Positions 46,053 through 56,111 of a stretch of 64,000 nucleotides of DNA are shown here, piece after piece; within the stretch, counting starts at the first letter, position 1; every line of letters begins with the position of its first letter. Origin of the DNA: Xenorhabdus doucetiae (GTDB taxonomy: Bacteria; Pseudomonadota; Gammaproteobacteria; Enterobacterales; Enterobacteriaceae); NCBI RefSeq assembly GCF_000968195.1, contig NZ_FO704550.1, positions 1,240,001-1,304,000 of the forward strand, given 5' to 3'. A program made the position numbers and the translations under genes. Below the pieces are notes generated by a model, which saw nothing but the letters and a program-made list of their open reading frames with translations, was not told the DNA's origin and ran no database searches.

Positions 46053-47279
46053 TTATCCTCCAAGAAGATGTTGCAACAGGACACCATTCAGCATTGCCCG
46101 TTTCGTGAGTGCGAATGCACCAATCGCTGAACAGTGATTTAGCTCAGAAACCACCACGGAGAGATCTTCGCGGAATGCTTTTAATACTTGGGTATTGATG
46201 CTGCTTTTAATCGTCGGCAGCAATATCTGCTCTGCTTCAGTGATTTCCCCTGCAATCACTACCTTTTGAGGATTAAACAGGTTAATCGCTATTGAAATGG
46301 CCTTGCCAAGGTAGTGCCCTACTTGCCTGATGACTTCTGTTGCCAGAGGATCTCCCGCATTGGCGGCAAGGCAAATTGCATGGATATTACAATTATTCAA
46401 GGCAAGCTGGCTTGGGAAACCTTGGCGTAATTGATGTTGTACTTTGGACTCTATTGCTGAATTGGAAGCGATGGTCTCCAGACAACCAAAATTACCGCAA
46501 TGGCAGCGTTCACCTAAAGGATCGATCTGGATATGGCCGATTTCACCCAAATTGCCGCGTTTGTTGAGCAGAATATTGTTGCTAACGATAACACCGGCCC
46601 CTGTACCACGATGAATGCGCACGAGAATGGAATCCTCACAATCACGCGTTGCCCCGAAATAACTTTCTGCCAATGCCAGGCTGCGAATATCATGCCCAAT
46701 AAAGCAGACGGTATTGAAATACGCTTTGAGGTGCTTAACCAGAGGCCAGTTATCGACCTTAATATGGGGCATATAGCGGATGATACCGTGGTCATGGTCA
46801 ACCAGACCAGGAAGAATGACGGAAATGGCAATCAGTTCACGGATACGGCGCTGGTTTTTGTCAATGAAACTTTCAATGGCGTGAATAATTCGCTTTTCGA
46901 CTTCCTGCTGTGTGTTTTCCCGTACAGGATAGAGAGCTTCCACCAACGTCTTGCCGCTCATATCGAACAGCGCCACAGTTGCATCATGGCGCCCAAGCCG
47001 GACGCCAATCGTATGGAAATGCCGTGTTTCGCTAATAATGGAGATGGCGCGCCTTCCACCAGTGGACGCCTGATGTTCGACCTCTTTTATCAGGCCCCGT
47101 TCCAACAACTGACGAGTAATTTTGGTTACGCTGGCAGGAGCAAGCTGGCTCTCTTCTGCGATCTGGATGCGTGATATTGGCCCATGCTGATCAATCAGCC
47201 GATAGACCACAGCACTATTGAGTTGTTTGACCAGGTCAATATTACCAATTTGCTTCTGCGCGTTTTCATTACTCATCAA
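46053..47279 (-). CDS. nagC: N-acetylglucosamine repressor NagC (ROK family)
   Basis: 408 residues. N-terminal winged helix (LIDQHGPISRIQIAEESQLAPASVTKITRQL at about 29-59, shown as LIDQHGPISRIQIAEES then QLAPASVTKIT), then the ROK domain with the zinc-binding CHCGNFGCLE motif. Represses nagBA/nagE and is released by GlcNAc-6-phosphate. Last gene of nagBAC, 9 bases from nagA. Confidence 0.95.
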   Translation of the reverse strand: MMSNENAQKQIGNIDLVKQLNSAVVYRLIDQHGPISRIQIAEESQLAPASVTKITRQLLERGLIKEVEHQASTGGRRAISIISETRHFHTIGVRLGRHDATVALFDMSGKTLVEALYPVRENTQQEVEKRIIHAIESFIDKNQRRIRELIAISVILPGLVDHDHGIIRYMPHIKVDNWPLVKHLKAYFNTVCFIGHDIRSLALAESYFGATRDCEDSILVRIHRGTGAGVIVSNNILLNKRGNLGEIGHIQIDPLGERCHCGNFGCLETIASNSAIESKVQHQLRQGFPSQLALNNCNIHAICLAANAGDPLATEVIRQVGHYLGKAISIAINLFNPQKVVIAGEITEAEQILLPTIKSSINTQVLKAFREDLSVVVSELNHCSAIGAFALTKRAMLNGVLLQHLLGG

Positions 47280-47288
47280 TTTTTATAC

Positions 47289-48446
47289 TCACGGTAGTTT
47301 GATTTCATTTCCGTTAACAATAGTCTTGACGATGTTGAAATTGTGAGTAAATGCGGTCAGATTCGCGACCTTGCCGGGTTCAATCGTGCCGAGGTATTTA
47401 TCAACACCGATTGCTCTAGCCGGGTAAAGCGTCACCATGCGCAACGTTTCATCCAAAGCAATACCAACATGTTCCACACTATTTTTGACACAATCAATCA
47501 TGGTGATTGATGAGCCGCTCAGTGTTCCATTTCCATCAACACATAAGCCGTTTCGATAATATATTGTTTTATTAGCAAAGGTAAATTGTTCCATGGCATC
47601 GTGGGAAAGCCCGGCAGGAACAATAGCGTCTGTGACCAAGATCAGTTTTTCATTTTTTAATCGCTTGGAATTGCGGATATTTGGCCATGAAACATGCATC
47701 CCATCACAGATAATGCCGGCATAGACGTCTGAGGAATCATAAATGGCACTGACCAATCCAGGCTGGCGGCCAGAAATCGGCGGCATGGCATTATATAAAT
47801 GAGTAGAGAAAGTAATGCCATTTTGGAAACCATGACGCGCTTCTTCATAAGTCGCATTGGAATGACCCGCAGAAACAGTTATGCCCGCTTCGGCCAGTTG
47901 CTGAATATATTGGTCTTCTACCATTTCAGGCGCGAGGGTTATCTTGGTGATAACATCCGCATTCAGGCACAGGTAATTGACCATTTCAGGCGTGGGCTTG
48001 CGGATATAAGCAGTATTGTGAGTGCCCTTTTTTATTGGATTGATATAAGGCCCTTCCAAATGCAGTCCTAATGCTTGATTGGGATTGTTTTTCAGATAGG
48101 CGCGCATCACTTCAATGGCTTTTATCATGAATTCATCGGGGCTGGTGATAAGGGTGGGCAGGAAACTGGTACAACCGTAGCGCTGATTAGTTTTCTGCAT
48201 GGTATGCAGCGTCTCTTCTGACAGATCTTCCAATCGTTCATTAAACTGGACACCACCACAACCATTCACTTGTAGATCAATAAATCCGGGGGCGAGATTT
48301 GCGCCCTGTAAATCGTGTTTCTCAATCTCTTCTGGCAACTCGTTTACCGGACAGACTTGCTTAATTAAACCCTCTGCGATGATGACTGCATGGTTATCAA
48401 GCCGGTCATATCCGGTATAAATAATTCCATTAGTTAATGCGTACAT
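47289..48446 (-). CDS. nagA: N-acetylglucosamine-6-phosphate deacetylase NagA
   Basis: 385 residues, close to E. coli NagA (382). Metal-dependent amidohydrolase that yields glucosamine-6-phosphate and acetate. Landmarks: PGFIDLQVNGCGGV, LGLHLEGPYINPIKKGTHN (catalytic Glu), AGHSNATYEEA, and LVTDAIVPAG (catalytic Asp). Follows nagB by 24 bases. Confidence 0.95.
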   Translation of the reverse strand: MYALTNGIIYTGYDRLDNHAVIIAEGLIKQVCPVNELPEEIEKHDLQGANLAPGFIDLQVNGCGGVQFNERLEDLSEETLHTMQKTNQRYGCTSFLPTLITSPDEFMIKAIEVMRAYLKNNPNQALGLHLEGPYINPIKKGTHNTAYIRKPTPEMVNYLCLNADVITKITLAPEMVEDQYIQQLAEAGITVSAGHSNATYEEARHGFQNGITFSTHLYNAMPPISGRQPGLVSAIYDSSDVYAGIICDGMHVSWPNIRNSKRLKNEKLILVTDAIVPAGLSHDAMEQFTFANKTIYYRNGLCVDGNGTLSGSSITMIDCVKNSVEHVGIALDETLRMVTLYPARAIGVDKYLGTIEPGKVANLTAFTHNFNIVKTIVNGNEIKLP

Positions 48447-48470
48447 GGATATCTTAACTCCTAAATCAGT

Positions 48471-49277
48471 TTAGCTGGCGAATTCATTAACGATGTCAGC
48501 TTCTAACTGGTGGAAATACTTCACCGTCTTGACCTTGAGTTCCATTGTGGCGGGTTCATCACAGACAATCAGTGATTTTGGATGCATCTGGAGACAGGAG
48601 ACTGTCCACATGTGGTTGATATTCCCTTCGACCGCCGCTTGCAGGGCTTGCGCCTTATTCATCCCGGTTGCCAGGATCATGATTTCTTCGGCATCCATTA
48701 ACGTGCCCACACCCACGGTTAAGGCATATTTGGGAACCTGTTCCACATCATTGTTGAAAAAACGGGAATTGGCTGTCCGTGTTTCAATGGTCAGTGTCTT
48801 GATTCGCGTGCGTGAAGAAAGAGACGATGCCGGTTCATTAAAGGCAATATGTCCATCATTACCGACACCGCCCATAAATAAATGTATCTTGCCATACGAT
48901 TTGATCTTATTTTCGTAACGTTGGCATTCAACCTCAATATCTTCCGCATTGCCGTTTAACAAATTGATATTTTCTTTTGGGATATCAATATGATTAAAGA
49001 AATTTTGGTACATAAATGAGTGGTAGCTTTGAGGATGATCTTCCGGCAAACCCACGTATTCATCCATATTAAATGTCACAACATGCTTGAAGCTCACTTT
49101 TCCCGCTTGATAGAGGGAAATCAGTTCCTTATAGGTTGTCAGTGGTGTGCTGCCGGTAGGAAGCCCAAGCAGGAAAGGACGTTCAGTCGTTGGCTTGAAC
49201 TCATTAATCTTACTCACAATATAGTGAGCAGACCATCGGCCAACGTCACTTGCCGTCGTTAGGGGGATCAGCCTCAT
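48471..49277 (-). CDS. nagB: Glucosamine-6-phosphate deaminase NagB
   Basis: 268 residues (E. coli 266). Converts glucosamine-6-phosphate to fructose-6-phosphate and ammonia. Segments LGLPTGSTPLTTYKEL, FNMDEYVGLPEDHPQSYH and GGVGNDGHIAFNEPASSLSS are diagnostic. First of nagBAC, divergent from nagE. Confidence 0.96.
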   Translation of the reverse strand: MRLIPLTTASDVGRWSAHYIVSKINEFKPTTERPFLLGLPTGSTPLTTYKELISLYQAGKVSFKHVVTFNMDEYVGLPEDHPQSYHSFMYQNFFNHIDIPKENINLLNGNAEDIEVECQRYENKIKSYGKIHLFMGGVGNDGHIAFNEPASSLSSRTRIKTLTIETRTANSRFFNNDVEQVPKYALTVGVGTLMDAEEIMILATGMNKAQALQAAVEGNINHMWTVSCLQMHPKSLIVCDEPATMELKVKTVKYFHQLEADIVNEFAS

Positions 49278-49656
49278 GATTACCTCTTAAAAATGATGCA
49301 ATAATTTAGTTATGGGAGTTATACACAGCACATGTGATATCAGAGTTCTCAATGTTACCAGTGTAGTGCGTGATAACTGTAGAACAAAAGCGCGCATAAT
49401 ATCTTTTTTGAACAGAGTCTTATCCCATTCAATGTGATATTGATATTTTATATCACAAAATAAGTTTTGTGTTCCAGCCGGATTTTGATTAAAAAATTAT
49501 CTGTTCTGGTGATTTTAATCACATATCAGAAGGATTTAATTTGCGATACAAAATAATCTTTTTAGACTGAAAACGTTTTAACAAAAAACCCATAAATGAT
49601 GGTATCCGTCATTAATTAACTAAAAGACTCCATCACGGAGCTTCAAGGGGGCATAA
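49278..49656. promoter_or_regulatory. Divergent nagB/nagE control region
   Basis: A 379-base region without a gene between oppositely directed nagB and nagE. A CRP-like site TGGTGATTTTAATCACAT is at 49507-49524. A NagC-like operator (AATTTGCGATACAAAAT type) is at about 49538-49555. Another dyad, GTGATAT...ATATCAC, spans 49434-49456. This fits the loop-forming pair of NagC sites plus CRP known for nagE-nagB in E. coli; the site calls are by eye. Confidence 0.6.
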
Positions 49657-51162
49657 GTGAATATTCTGAGCTACTTACAACGGATTGGCCGGGCATTAAT
49701 GGTGCCTGTGGCAACGTTGCCCGCAGCGGCAATATTAGTTGGTGTAGGTTATTGGATTGATCCAACGGGTTGGGGAGCCGAAAACGCGTTAGCGGCATTT
49801 CTGATCACGTCAGGTAATGCCATTTTGGAAAACATGGGGATGCTGTTTGCAGTCGGTATTGCCTATGGTATGTCGAAAGATAAAGATGGTGCCGCAGCAC
49901 TGGCGGGGCTCATCGGATTTATTGTTGTCATGAAATTATGTTCTCCGGCTGCGGTGGCAATGATTAAAAGTATTCCGATTGAAGAAGTCCCAAAAGCATT
50001 TGGCAAGATCAATAACCAATTTGTTGGGATCTTGGTGGGTGTATTCTCTGCTGAGCTGTATAACCGTTACAGTAATGTAGAATTGCCACAAGCGCTGTCT
50101 TTCTTTAGCGGCCGTCGTTTAGTGCCCATCCTGAACTCTTTCTTGATGATTATCATTTCTTTTATCCTGATGTTCATCTGGCCTGTCGTTTATGGTTGGT
50201 TAGTGGCATTTGGTGAAAGCATTATGGATCTTGGGTCAACAGGAGCAGGTTTTTACGCTTTCTTTAATCGTCTATTGATCCCAGTTGGCCTGCATCATGC
50301 ACTGAACTCAGTATTTTGGTTTGATGTTGCTGGTATTAATGATATTCCTAACTTTCTTGGTGGGCAGAAATCCATTGAAGCAGGCACTGCGGTTATGGGG
50401 ATTACTGGCCGCTATCAAGCGGGGTTTTTCCCGATCATGATGTTTGGCTTACCGGGTGCGGCGTTGGCGATTTACCACTGTGCACGGCCTGAAAATAGAG
50501 CCAAAGTTGCCGGTATCATGATGGCTGGAGCATTTGCGGCCTTTTTTACCGGTGTCACTGAACCGCTGGAATTCTCTTTCATGTTTGTTGCACCGGTGCT
50601 TTATGTTCTGCATGCCATAATGACAGGGATTTCAGTTTACATTGCGGCAGCGATGCACTGGATTGCCGGTTTCGGCTTTAGTGCGGGGTTTGTTGATATG
50701 CTGCTCTCCTCGCGTAATCCTCTGGCTGTCCATTGGTATATGCTGATCCCACAAGGCTTGGTCTTCTTTTGTCTTTACTATGTTGTCTTCCGTTTCACCA
50801 TCAAAAAATTCAACCTGATGACACCGGGGCGTGAACTGGCAGCGACAGATGAAACTGATGGTTATGATGTTGATGTAGCGAAAAAAGAGAAAAATTCAGC
50901 GAATACTATTCAGGAAGAAGCTTTTCACTACATTGCTGCAATAGGCGGTTCAGATAATTTGACGGAAATTGATGCTTGTATCACTCGCTTGCGTTTATCT
51001 GTGAAAGATTCAAGTCTGGTTAATGATCAATTAACAAAAAAACTGGGTGCTTCAGGTGTTATCCGCCTGAATAAACAGAGTGTTCAGATAATTGTCGGAA
51101 CCCGTGCAGAATTGATTGCTAACGCGATGAAAGAGATATTGGAAAACGGCTTGTCGCAGTAG
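49657..51162 (+). CDS. nagE: N-acetylglucosamine PTS permease NagE (IICB only)
   Basis: 501 residues. EIIC helices take up residues 1-390 (VATLPAAAILVGVGYW, LLIPVGLHHALNSVFWFD, FTGVTEPLEFSFMF); the EIIB domain follows with the phosphorylated Cys in DACITRLRLSV at about residue 448. E. coli NagE is about 648 residues because of a C-terminal IIA domain, which is absent here. Phosphate must come from a separate IIA-Glc (Crr) or similar. Starts with GTG at 49657 after AAGGGGG. Confidence 0.93.
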   Translation: MNILSYLQRIGRALMVPVATLPAAAILVGVGYWIDPTGWGAENALAAFLITSGNAILENMGMLFAVGIAYGMSKDKDGAAALAGLIGFIVVMKLCSPAAVAMIKSIPIEEVPKAFGKINNQFVGILVGVFSAELYNRYSNVELPQALSFFSGRRLVPILNSFLMIIISFILMFIWPVVYGWLVAFGESIMDLGSTGAGFYAFFNRLLIPVGLHHALNSVFWFDVAGINDIPNFLGGQKSIEAGTAVMGITGRYQAGFFPIMMFGLPGAALAIYHCARPENRAKVAGIMMAGAFAAFFTGVTEPLEFSFMFVAPVLYVLHAIMTGISVYIAAAMHWIAGFGFSAGFVDMLLSSRNPLAVHWYMLIPQGLVFFCLYYVVFRFTIKKFNLMTPGRELAATDETDGYDVDVAKKEKNSANTIQEEAFHYIAAIGGSDNLTEIDACITRLRLSVKDSSLVNDQLTKKLGASGVIRLNKQSVQIIVGTRAELIANAMKEILENGLSQ

Positions 51163-51189
51163 CAACAGATGGCTCCAGAAAATGATATT

Positions 51190-51215
51190 CCGGTGATCGC
51201 TCTTGCGGTCACCGG
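51190..51215 (+). terminator. Hairpin after nagE
   Basis: Arms CCGGTGA and TCACCGG, plus inner CGC/GCG pairing, 27 bases after the nagE stop. Only a weak T-run follows. Confidence 0.5.
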
Positions 51216-51369
51216 GTTCTATCCCTATAGACTTCAAGTTACAGCTCACAAGGCGAACAATGGTGATACATTTGAAAGTAGATTAAATATCAAAGGTATT
51301 GTTTCTCGGTTCAGCTTATTAGATTATAGAGGGTTATGTTGAAGCGCTTTTTGCATTGAGGAAAAAACA

Positions 51370-53037
51370 ATGAGTGAGGCAGATGCCCGCCCGACAAACT
51401 TTATTCGTCAGATTATTGACGAAGATCTGGCAACGGGTAAACATACATCCGTACATACCCGTTTCCCGCCTGAGCCTAACGGCTATCTGCATATCGGCCA
51501 TGCCAAGTCGATCTGCCTGAACTTCGGCATCGCTCAAGACTATCAGGGACAATGCAACCTACGTTTTGATGATACCAACCCAGTCAAAGAAGACATCGAG
51601 TACGTTGAGTCGATTAAGCATGACGTTCAGTGGTTGGGATTCCAGTGGAGTGGGGATATTCGTTACTCCTCTGACTATTTCGATACCCTGTATCAATACG
51701 CCATTGAATTAATCAATAAGGGATTGGCGTATGTCGATGAATTGAGTCCTGAAGCGATCCGTGAATATCGTGGCACGTTAAAAGAACCGGGCAAAAACAG
51801 CCCGTATCGTGATCGCAGCGTAGAAGAAAACTTGGCCCTGTTTGAAAAAATGCGTGCCGGTGAATTTGCGGAAGGGAAAGCGTGCCTGCGTGCCAAGATT
51901 GATATGGCATCCCCGTTTATTGTGATGCGCGATCCGGTCATTTACCGCATCAAGTTCGCAGAACATCACCAGTCAGGAAATAAATGGTGCATCTATCCGA
52001 TGTACGATTTCACGCACTGCATTTCCGATGCGCTGGAAGGGATCACCCATTCCATCTGTACGCTGGAATTTCAGGATAACCGCCGTTTGTACGATTGGGT
52101 GTTGGATAACATTACGATTGATTGCCATCCACGTCAGTATGAGTTTTCTCGTCTGAACCTGGAATATACGGTGATGTCCAAGCGTAAACTTAACCAACTG
52201 GTGACAGAAAACATCGTTGATGGTTGGGATGATCCCCGTATGCCAACCGTTTCTGGCTTACGCCGCCGTGGTTATACTTCGGCGGCTATCCGTGAGTTCT
52301 GCCGTCGCATTGGGGTGACTAAACAGGATAACAACGTGGAAATGGCGGCATTGGAATCCTGCATCCGTGATGATCTGAATGAAAATGCACCGCGTGCGAT
52401 GGCGGTTCTTGATCCGGTGAAACTGGTGATTGAAAACATGCCGGAAGGTGAAGTGATTCTGACGATGCCTAACCATCCGAACAAACCCGAAATGGGCAGC
52501 CGCGAAGTGCCGTTCAGCCGTGAACTGTACATTGACCGTGCGGATTTCCGTGAAGAAGCCAACCGTCAATATAAGCGTCTGGTTCTGGGTAAAGAAGTGC
52601 GCCTGCGTAACGCTTATGTGATTAAAGCAGAGCGTGTCGAGAAAGATGCGGCAGGCAATATCACGACGATTTATTGCCAGTACGACGAGCAAACCCTGAA
52701 TAAAGATCCCGCTGATGGCCGCAAGGTCAAGGGTGTCATTCACTGGGTCAGTGCGGCACATGGCGTACCCGCGCAATTTTATCTGTATGACCGCCTGTTC
52801 AGCGTGGCCAATCCGGGGGCAGAAGACGACTTCTTGTCTACCATCAATCCAGAGTCGCTGGTGATCCGTAAAGGGTTTGTCGAGCCGGGCTTGGCAAAAG
52901 CACTGCCAGAAACAACCTATCAGTTTGAACGTGAAGGTTACTTCTGTGCTGACAGCCGCCTCTCAAATACGGAACATCTGGTCTTTAACCGCACCGTTGG
53001 CCTGCGTGATACTTGGGCAAAAATCTCACAAGAGTAA
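51370..53037 (+). CDS. glnS: Glutaminyl-tRNA synthetase
   Basis: 555 residues (E. coli 554). Class I motifs are HIGH in EPNGYLHIGHAKSICLNFG and VMSKRKL at about residue 267-273. Charges both Gln tRNAs of the operon at 45.4-45.7 kb. Downstream there is a clear terminator. nagE-glnS order is as in E. coli. Confidence 0.97.
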   Translation: MSEADARPTNFIRQIIDEDLATGKHTSVHTRFPPEPNGYLHIGHAKSICLNFGIAQDYQGQCNLRFDDTNPVKEDIEYVESIKHDVQWLGFQWSGDIRYSSDYFDTLYQYAIELINKGLAYVDELSPEAIREYRGTLKEPGKNSPYRDRSVEENLALFEKMRAGEFAEGKACLRAKIDMASPFIVMRDPVIYRIKFAEHHQSGNKWCIYPMYDFTHCISDALEGITHSICTLEFQDNRRLYDWVLDNITIDCHPRQYEFSRLNLEYTVMSKRKLNQLVTENIVDGWDDPRMPTVSGLRRRGYTSAAIREFCRRIGVTKQDNNVEMAALESCIRDDLNENAPRAMAVLDPVKLVIENMPEGEVILTMPNHPNKPEMGSREVPFSRELYIDRADFREEANRQYKRLVLGKEVRLRNAYVIKAERVEKDAAGNITTIYCQYDEQTLNKDPADGRKVKGVIHWVSAAHGVPAQFYLYDRLFSVANPGAEDDFLSTINPESLVIRKGFVEPGLAKALPETTYQFEREGYFCADSRLSNTEHLVFNRTVGLRDTWAKISQE

Positions 53038-53083
53038 CAATCTCACAAAGATAATCTGATTCAGATTATCTAGCCCATACAGC

Positions 53084-53113
53084 AAAAAGCGTGATGACTT
53101 CACGCTTTTTTTA
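53084..53113 (+). terminator. Terminator of glnS
   Basis: Arms AAAAAGCGTGA and TCACGCTTTTT with a 5-base loop, followed by more T, about 47 bases after the stop codon. Confidence 0.88.
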
Positions 53114-53272
53114 TCGTTAATAACCGCGTAATGAAAATTAACTCTTTCAGCTAAGATTAAAAATTGCCTTATAGTCCTATATTGTGTAGGGTTATTGCCT
53201 GATCAGGCTTGTGCATTATTTGCCCAAAAAATTTGTCCATCGAAAAAATAGTCAGTTCGGACGAGGTAATTT

Positions 53273-55978
53273 ATGAAAACCCTTAAATTACGTACCTTGG
53301 CAGCACTTATTACGGCAGTTGGATTGATAGGCAGTACCCATGCAGAAATGGCATCACCAATATCATCACAACAACCCATGTCATCACAGCAGATCGTAGA
53401 TTTACTCAGTCAGTTAAAGGTTAATTTCAGCGTCATTGATAATCAGGCGGGTTCACATGGTACAGATTGCGCCATGCTTGGTGCGGATTCGGCGGTCTGT
53501 AATCGCGTCAATATTATTTTGCGCAACGGTGATCAGGCCATCAATACTTCAGATTGGGCGCTCTATTTTCACAGTATTCGCCAGATCCTGAAACTGGATA
53601 ATGATCAGTACAAAATTACCCCTATCACAGGTGACTTACATAAACTGGAACCGACGCAGAAATTTACCGGCATCAAGGCCAATGAAAAGGTCGTATTACC
53701 GATTATTGGCGAATACTGGCAGATTTTCAGTACCGATTTTATGCCGCGTTGGTATGCCACTTCCGGTAATGCTAAGCCGAAGGTATTGGCAAATACCGAT
53801 ACGGAGAATATCAGCGAATTTTTATCTGATCTGAAAGGCGAACAGTGGAAACGTACCACAACGGATAACAATCTCCTGATGACACCCGAAAACCGCTTTG
53901 CCAAAAATCAGCAGGTAGCAACAATCAGCGAGGATAAACTGAGAGGGCAGATTATTCCGACACCGAAAGAACTTGCCATTCATTCTCAGGATGTGGATTT
54001 ATCCCGTGGCGTGAAATTAGAGTTGGGCGGATTGAACAGCGAATCGATTAACGTGATCAGGGAACGTTTCCAGGCCCGTGACATTAAATTAACCGATCAG
54101 GGTTATCACATAGCGACGCAAATCAACGCCAACCAATTTACCGGGCCTTGGCGGGTAAAGGGGGCGTATTTATTGGAGATTACCACCAAAGGAACAAAAA
54201 TCGTCGCGTTTGATCAGTCCGGCGTGTTCTATGGCCTGCAATCACTGTTTTCCCTGCTTCCTGCCAACGGCGTTCCCAAGATGGCTACGCTGACGGCAAA
54301 AGACGCACCGCGGTTTGAATATCGTGGGATATTCCTTGATGTTGGACGAAATTTCCATAGCAAAGCCGCCGTTCTGCGTCTGCTTGACCAAATGTCTCAC
54401 TATAAGCTGAACAAATTCCATTTTCATTTAAGTGACGATGAAGGCTGGCGTTTGGAAATCCCTGGGTTACCGGAATTGACTGAAATCGGCAGTCAGCGCT
54501 GCCATGATTTGAGTGAAACTCAGTGCTTGTTGCCGCAATTGGGATCGGGGCCGGATAATCACAATATGGGCAGTGGTTATTTTAGCCGTCAGGATTACAT
54601 TGATATTCTGAACTATGCCAAAGCCCGCCAGATAGACGTCATTCCGGAAATTGATCTCCCCGCCCATGCGCGTGCTGCGGTGGTATCGATGGAAGCGCGT
54701 TATAAGAAACTCATGGCGCAGGGCAAGGAGCAGGAAGCCAATGAATATCGCCTGCTTGATCCGACAGACACCTCGAATACCACCTCCGTCCAGTTCTATG
54801 ATCGCCACAGTTATCTTAATCCGTGCCTGAATTCTTCAAAGCGGTTTATCGATAAAGTCATCAGTGAAATTGTTGCCATGCACAAAGAAGCGGGGCTGCC
54901 ATTGAATACATGGCATTTTGGTGGTGATGAGGCGAAAAATATTCGTTTGGGGGCAGGATATCAGGATAAAGATGGGCAGATTGTGCCGGGCAAGGGAATT
55001 ATCAACCAGAAAATCGAAGATAAGCCGTGGGCGAAATCTCAGGCTTGTCAGAAGCTGGTTGCGCAAGGTGTTGTTAAAGATGTTGATGAACTCGCCAGTT
55101 ATTTTGCGATTGAAGTCAGCAAAATCGTCAATGCCCACGGTATCAGCACAATGCAAGCATGGCAGGATGGCCTGAAACACGCCAAATCAGCCAAAGAGTT
55201 CGCCACTAAACAGGTTGCAGTGAATTTCTGGGATACCTTGTATTGGGGAGGCACGGATTCAGTCAATGACTGGGCGAATAAGGGCTATCGGGTGGTTATT
55301 TCCAGCCCGGATTATGTCTATTTAGATATGCCCTATGAAGTCCATCCGCAAGAGCGGGGCTATTATTGGGCAACGCGCTTTAATGATGAAGCGAAAATTT
55401 TCAGCTTTGCACCAAACAACCTGCCACAAAATGCGGAAACCTCAGTGGATCGCGATGGTAACCACTTTAATTCCCATAGCAATAAACGCTGGCCGGGGGC
55501 TTATGGCCTGTCGGGGCAGTCATGGAGCGAAACTGTGCGTACCGATGAACAAATGGAATATATGATCTATCCTCGCTTACTGCCGCTGGCGGAACGGGCA
55601 TGGCATCAGGCAGAATGGGAGCAGAATTATCAGCAGGGCAGGGAATATAAGGGGGGAATAACGCACTATGTTGATACTGTGCGATTGCAACAAGACTGGG
55701 AACGTTTCGCCAATCTGATGGGGCAGCGTGAGCTGGCTAAACTGGATAAAGCCAAAATAGCCTATCGCCTGCCTGTGCCGGGCGGCAAAATTGTTGCTGG
55801 CACACTGGAAGCCAATATCGCATTACCGGGGGTGGTTATCCAATACTCACTGGATAAGGGGAAAACATGGCAGGATTACAATGACAGGCAGCGGCCGCAT
55901 GTCAGCGGCAATGTAAAAATTCGTTCTGTCAGTACGGATGGAAAACGTTTTAGCCGTATAGACGAAGTGAAATTTTAA
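53273..55978 (+). CDS. chb: Chitobiase (beta-N-acetylhexosaminidase, GH20)
   Basis: 901 residues with a signal peptide (MKTLKLRTLAALITAVGLIG, cleavage after THA). Domains in order: N-terminal carbohydrate-binding CHB_HEX (about 40-200), GH20b (220-350), GH20 catalytic barrel (350-790) and C-terminal Ig-like domain. The catalytic pair Asp-Glu is in TWHFGGDEAKN at about residue 550. Hydrolyses chitobiose to GlcNAc in the periplasm or outside, feeding the nearby nag genes. It has its own upstream gap of 235 bases. Confidence 0.94.
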   Translation: MKTLKLRTLAALITAVGLIGSTHAEMASPISSQQPMSSQQIVDLLSQLKVNFSVIDNQAGSHGTDCAMLGADSAVCNRVNIILRNGDQAINTSDWALYFHSIRQILKLDNDQYKITPITGDLHKLEPTQKFTGIKANEKVVLPIIGEYWQIFSTDFMPRWYATSGNAKPKVLANTDTENISEFLSDLKGEQWKRTTTDNNLLMTPENRFAKNQQVATISEDKLRGQIIPTPKELAIHSQDVDLSRGVKLELGGLNSESINVIRERFQARDIKLTDQGYHIATQINANQFTGPWRVKGAYLLEITTKGTKIVAFDQSGVFYGLQSLFSLLPANGVPKMATLTAKDAPRFEYRGIFLDVGRNFHSKAAVLRLLDQMSHYKLNKFHFHLSDDEGWRLEIPGLPELTEIGSQRCHDLSETQCLLPQLGSGPDNHNMGSGYFSRQDYIDILNYAKARQIDVIPEIDLPAHARAAVVSMEARYKKLMAQGKEQEANEYRLLDPTDTSNTTSVQFYDRHSYLNPCLNSSKRFIDKVISEIVAMHKEAGLPLNTWHFGGDEAKNIRLGAGYQDKDGQIVPGKGIINQKIEDKPWAKSQACQKLVAQGVVKDVDELASYFAIEVSKIVNAHGISTMQAWQDGLKHAKSAKEFATKQVAVNFWDTLYWGGTDSVNDWANKGYRVVISSPDYVYLDMPYEVHPQERGYYWATRFNDEAKIFSFAPNNLPQNAETSVDRDGNHFNSHSNKRWPGAYGLSGQSWSETVRTDEQMEYMIYPRLLPLAERAWHQAEWEQNYQQGREYKGGITHYVDTVRLQQDWERFANLMGQRELAKLDKAKIAYRLPVPGGKIVAGTLEANIALPGVVIQYSLDKGKTWQDYNDRQRPHVSGNVKIRSVSTDGKRFSRIDEVKF

Positions 55979-56010
55979 TGATTCGTTTTGAGCAATAAGT
56001 GCAATAAATT

Positions 56011-56060
56011 GAATAAGCTACTGCCGATTAGCGAGAGTGCTAATCGGCAGTAGCTTATTC
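56011..56060. repeat. Perfect 22-bp inverted repeat between chb and fur
   Basis: Arms of 22 bases (56011-56032 and 56039-56060; starting GAATAAGCTACTGCCGATTA) are completely complementary around a 6-base loop. It lies between the convergent 3' ends of chb and fur. Neither strand has a good T-run. Could act as a bidirectional terminator or mRNA-stabilising stem. Confidence 0.85.
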
Positions 56061-56111
56061 AGACGAACAACCAACCGAAGCCAATTTTTTAATCACTTCA
56101 TTGGCGTTTAC

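Noticed and set aside
49434..49456. GTGATAT...ATATCAC dyad as a CRP site
   Set aside because: The spacer of 9 bases is wrong for CRP (6 expected); kept only as part of the nag control region.
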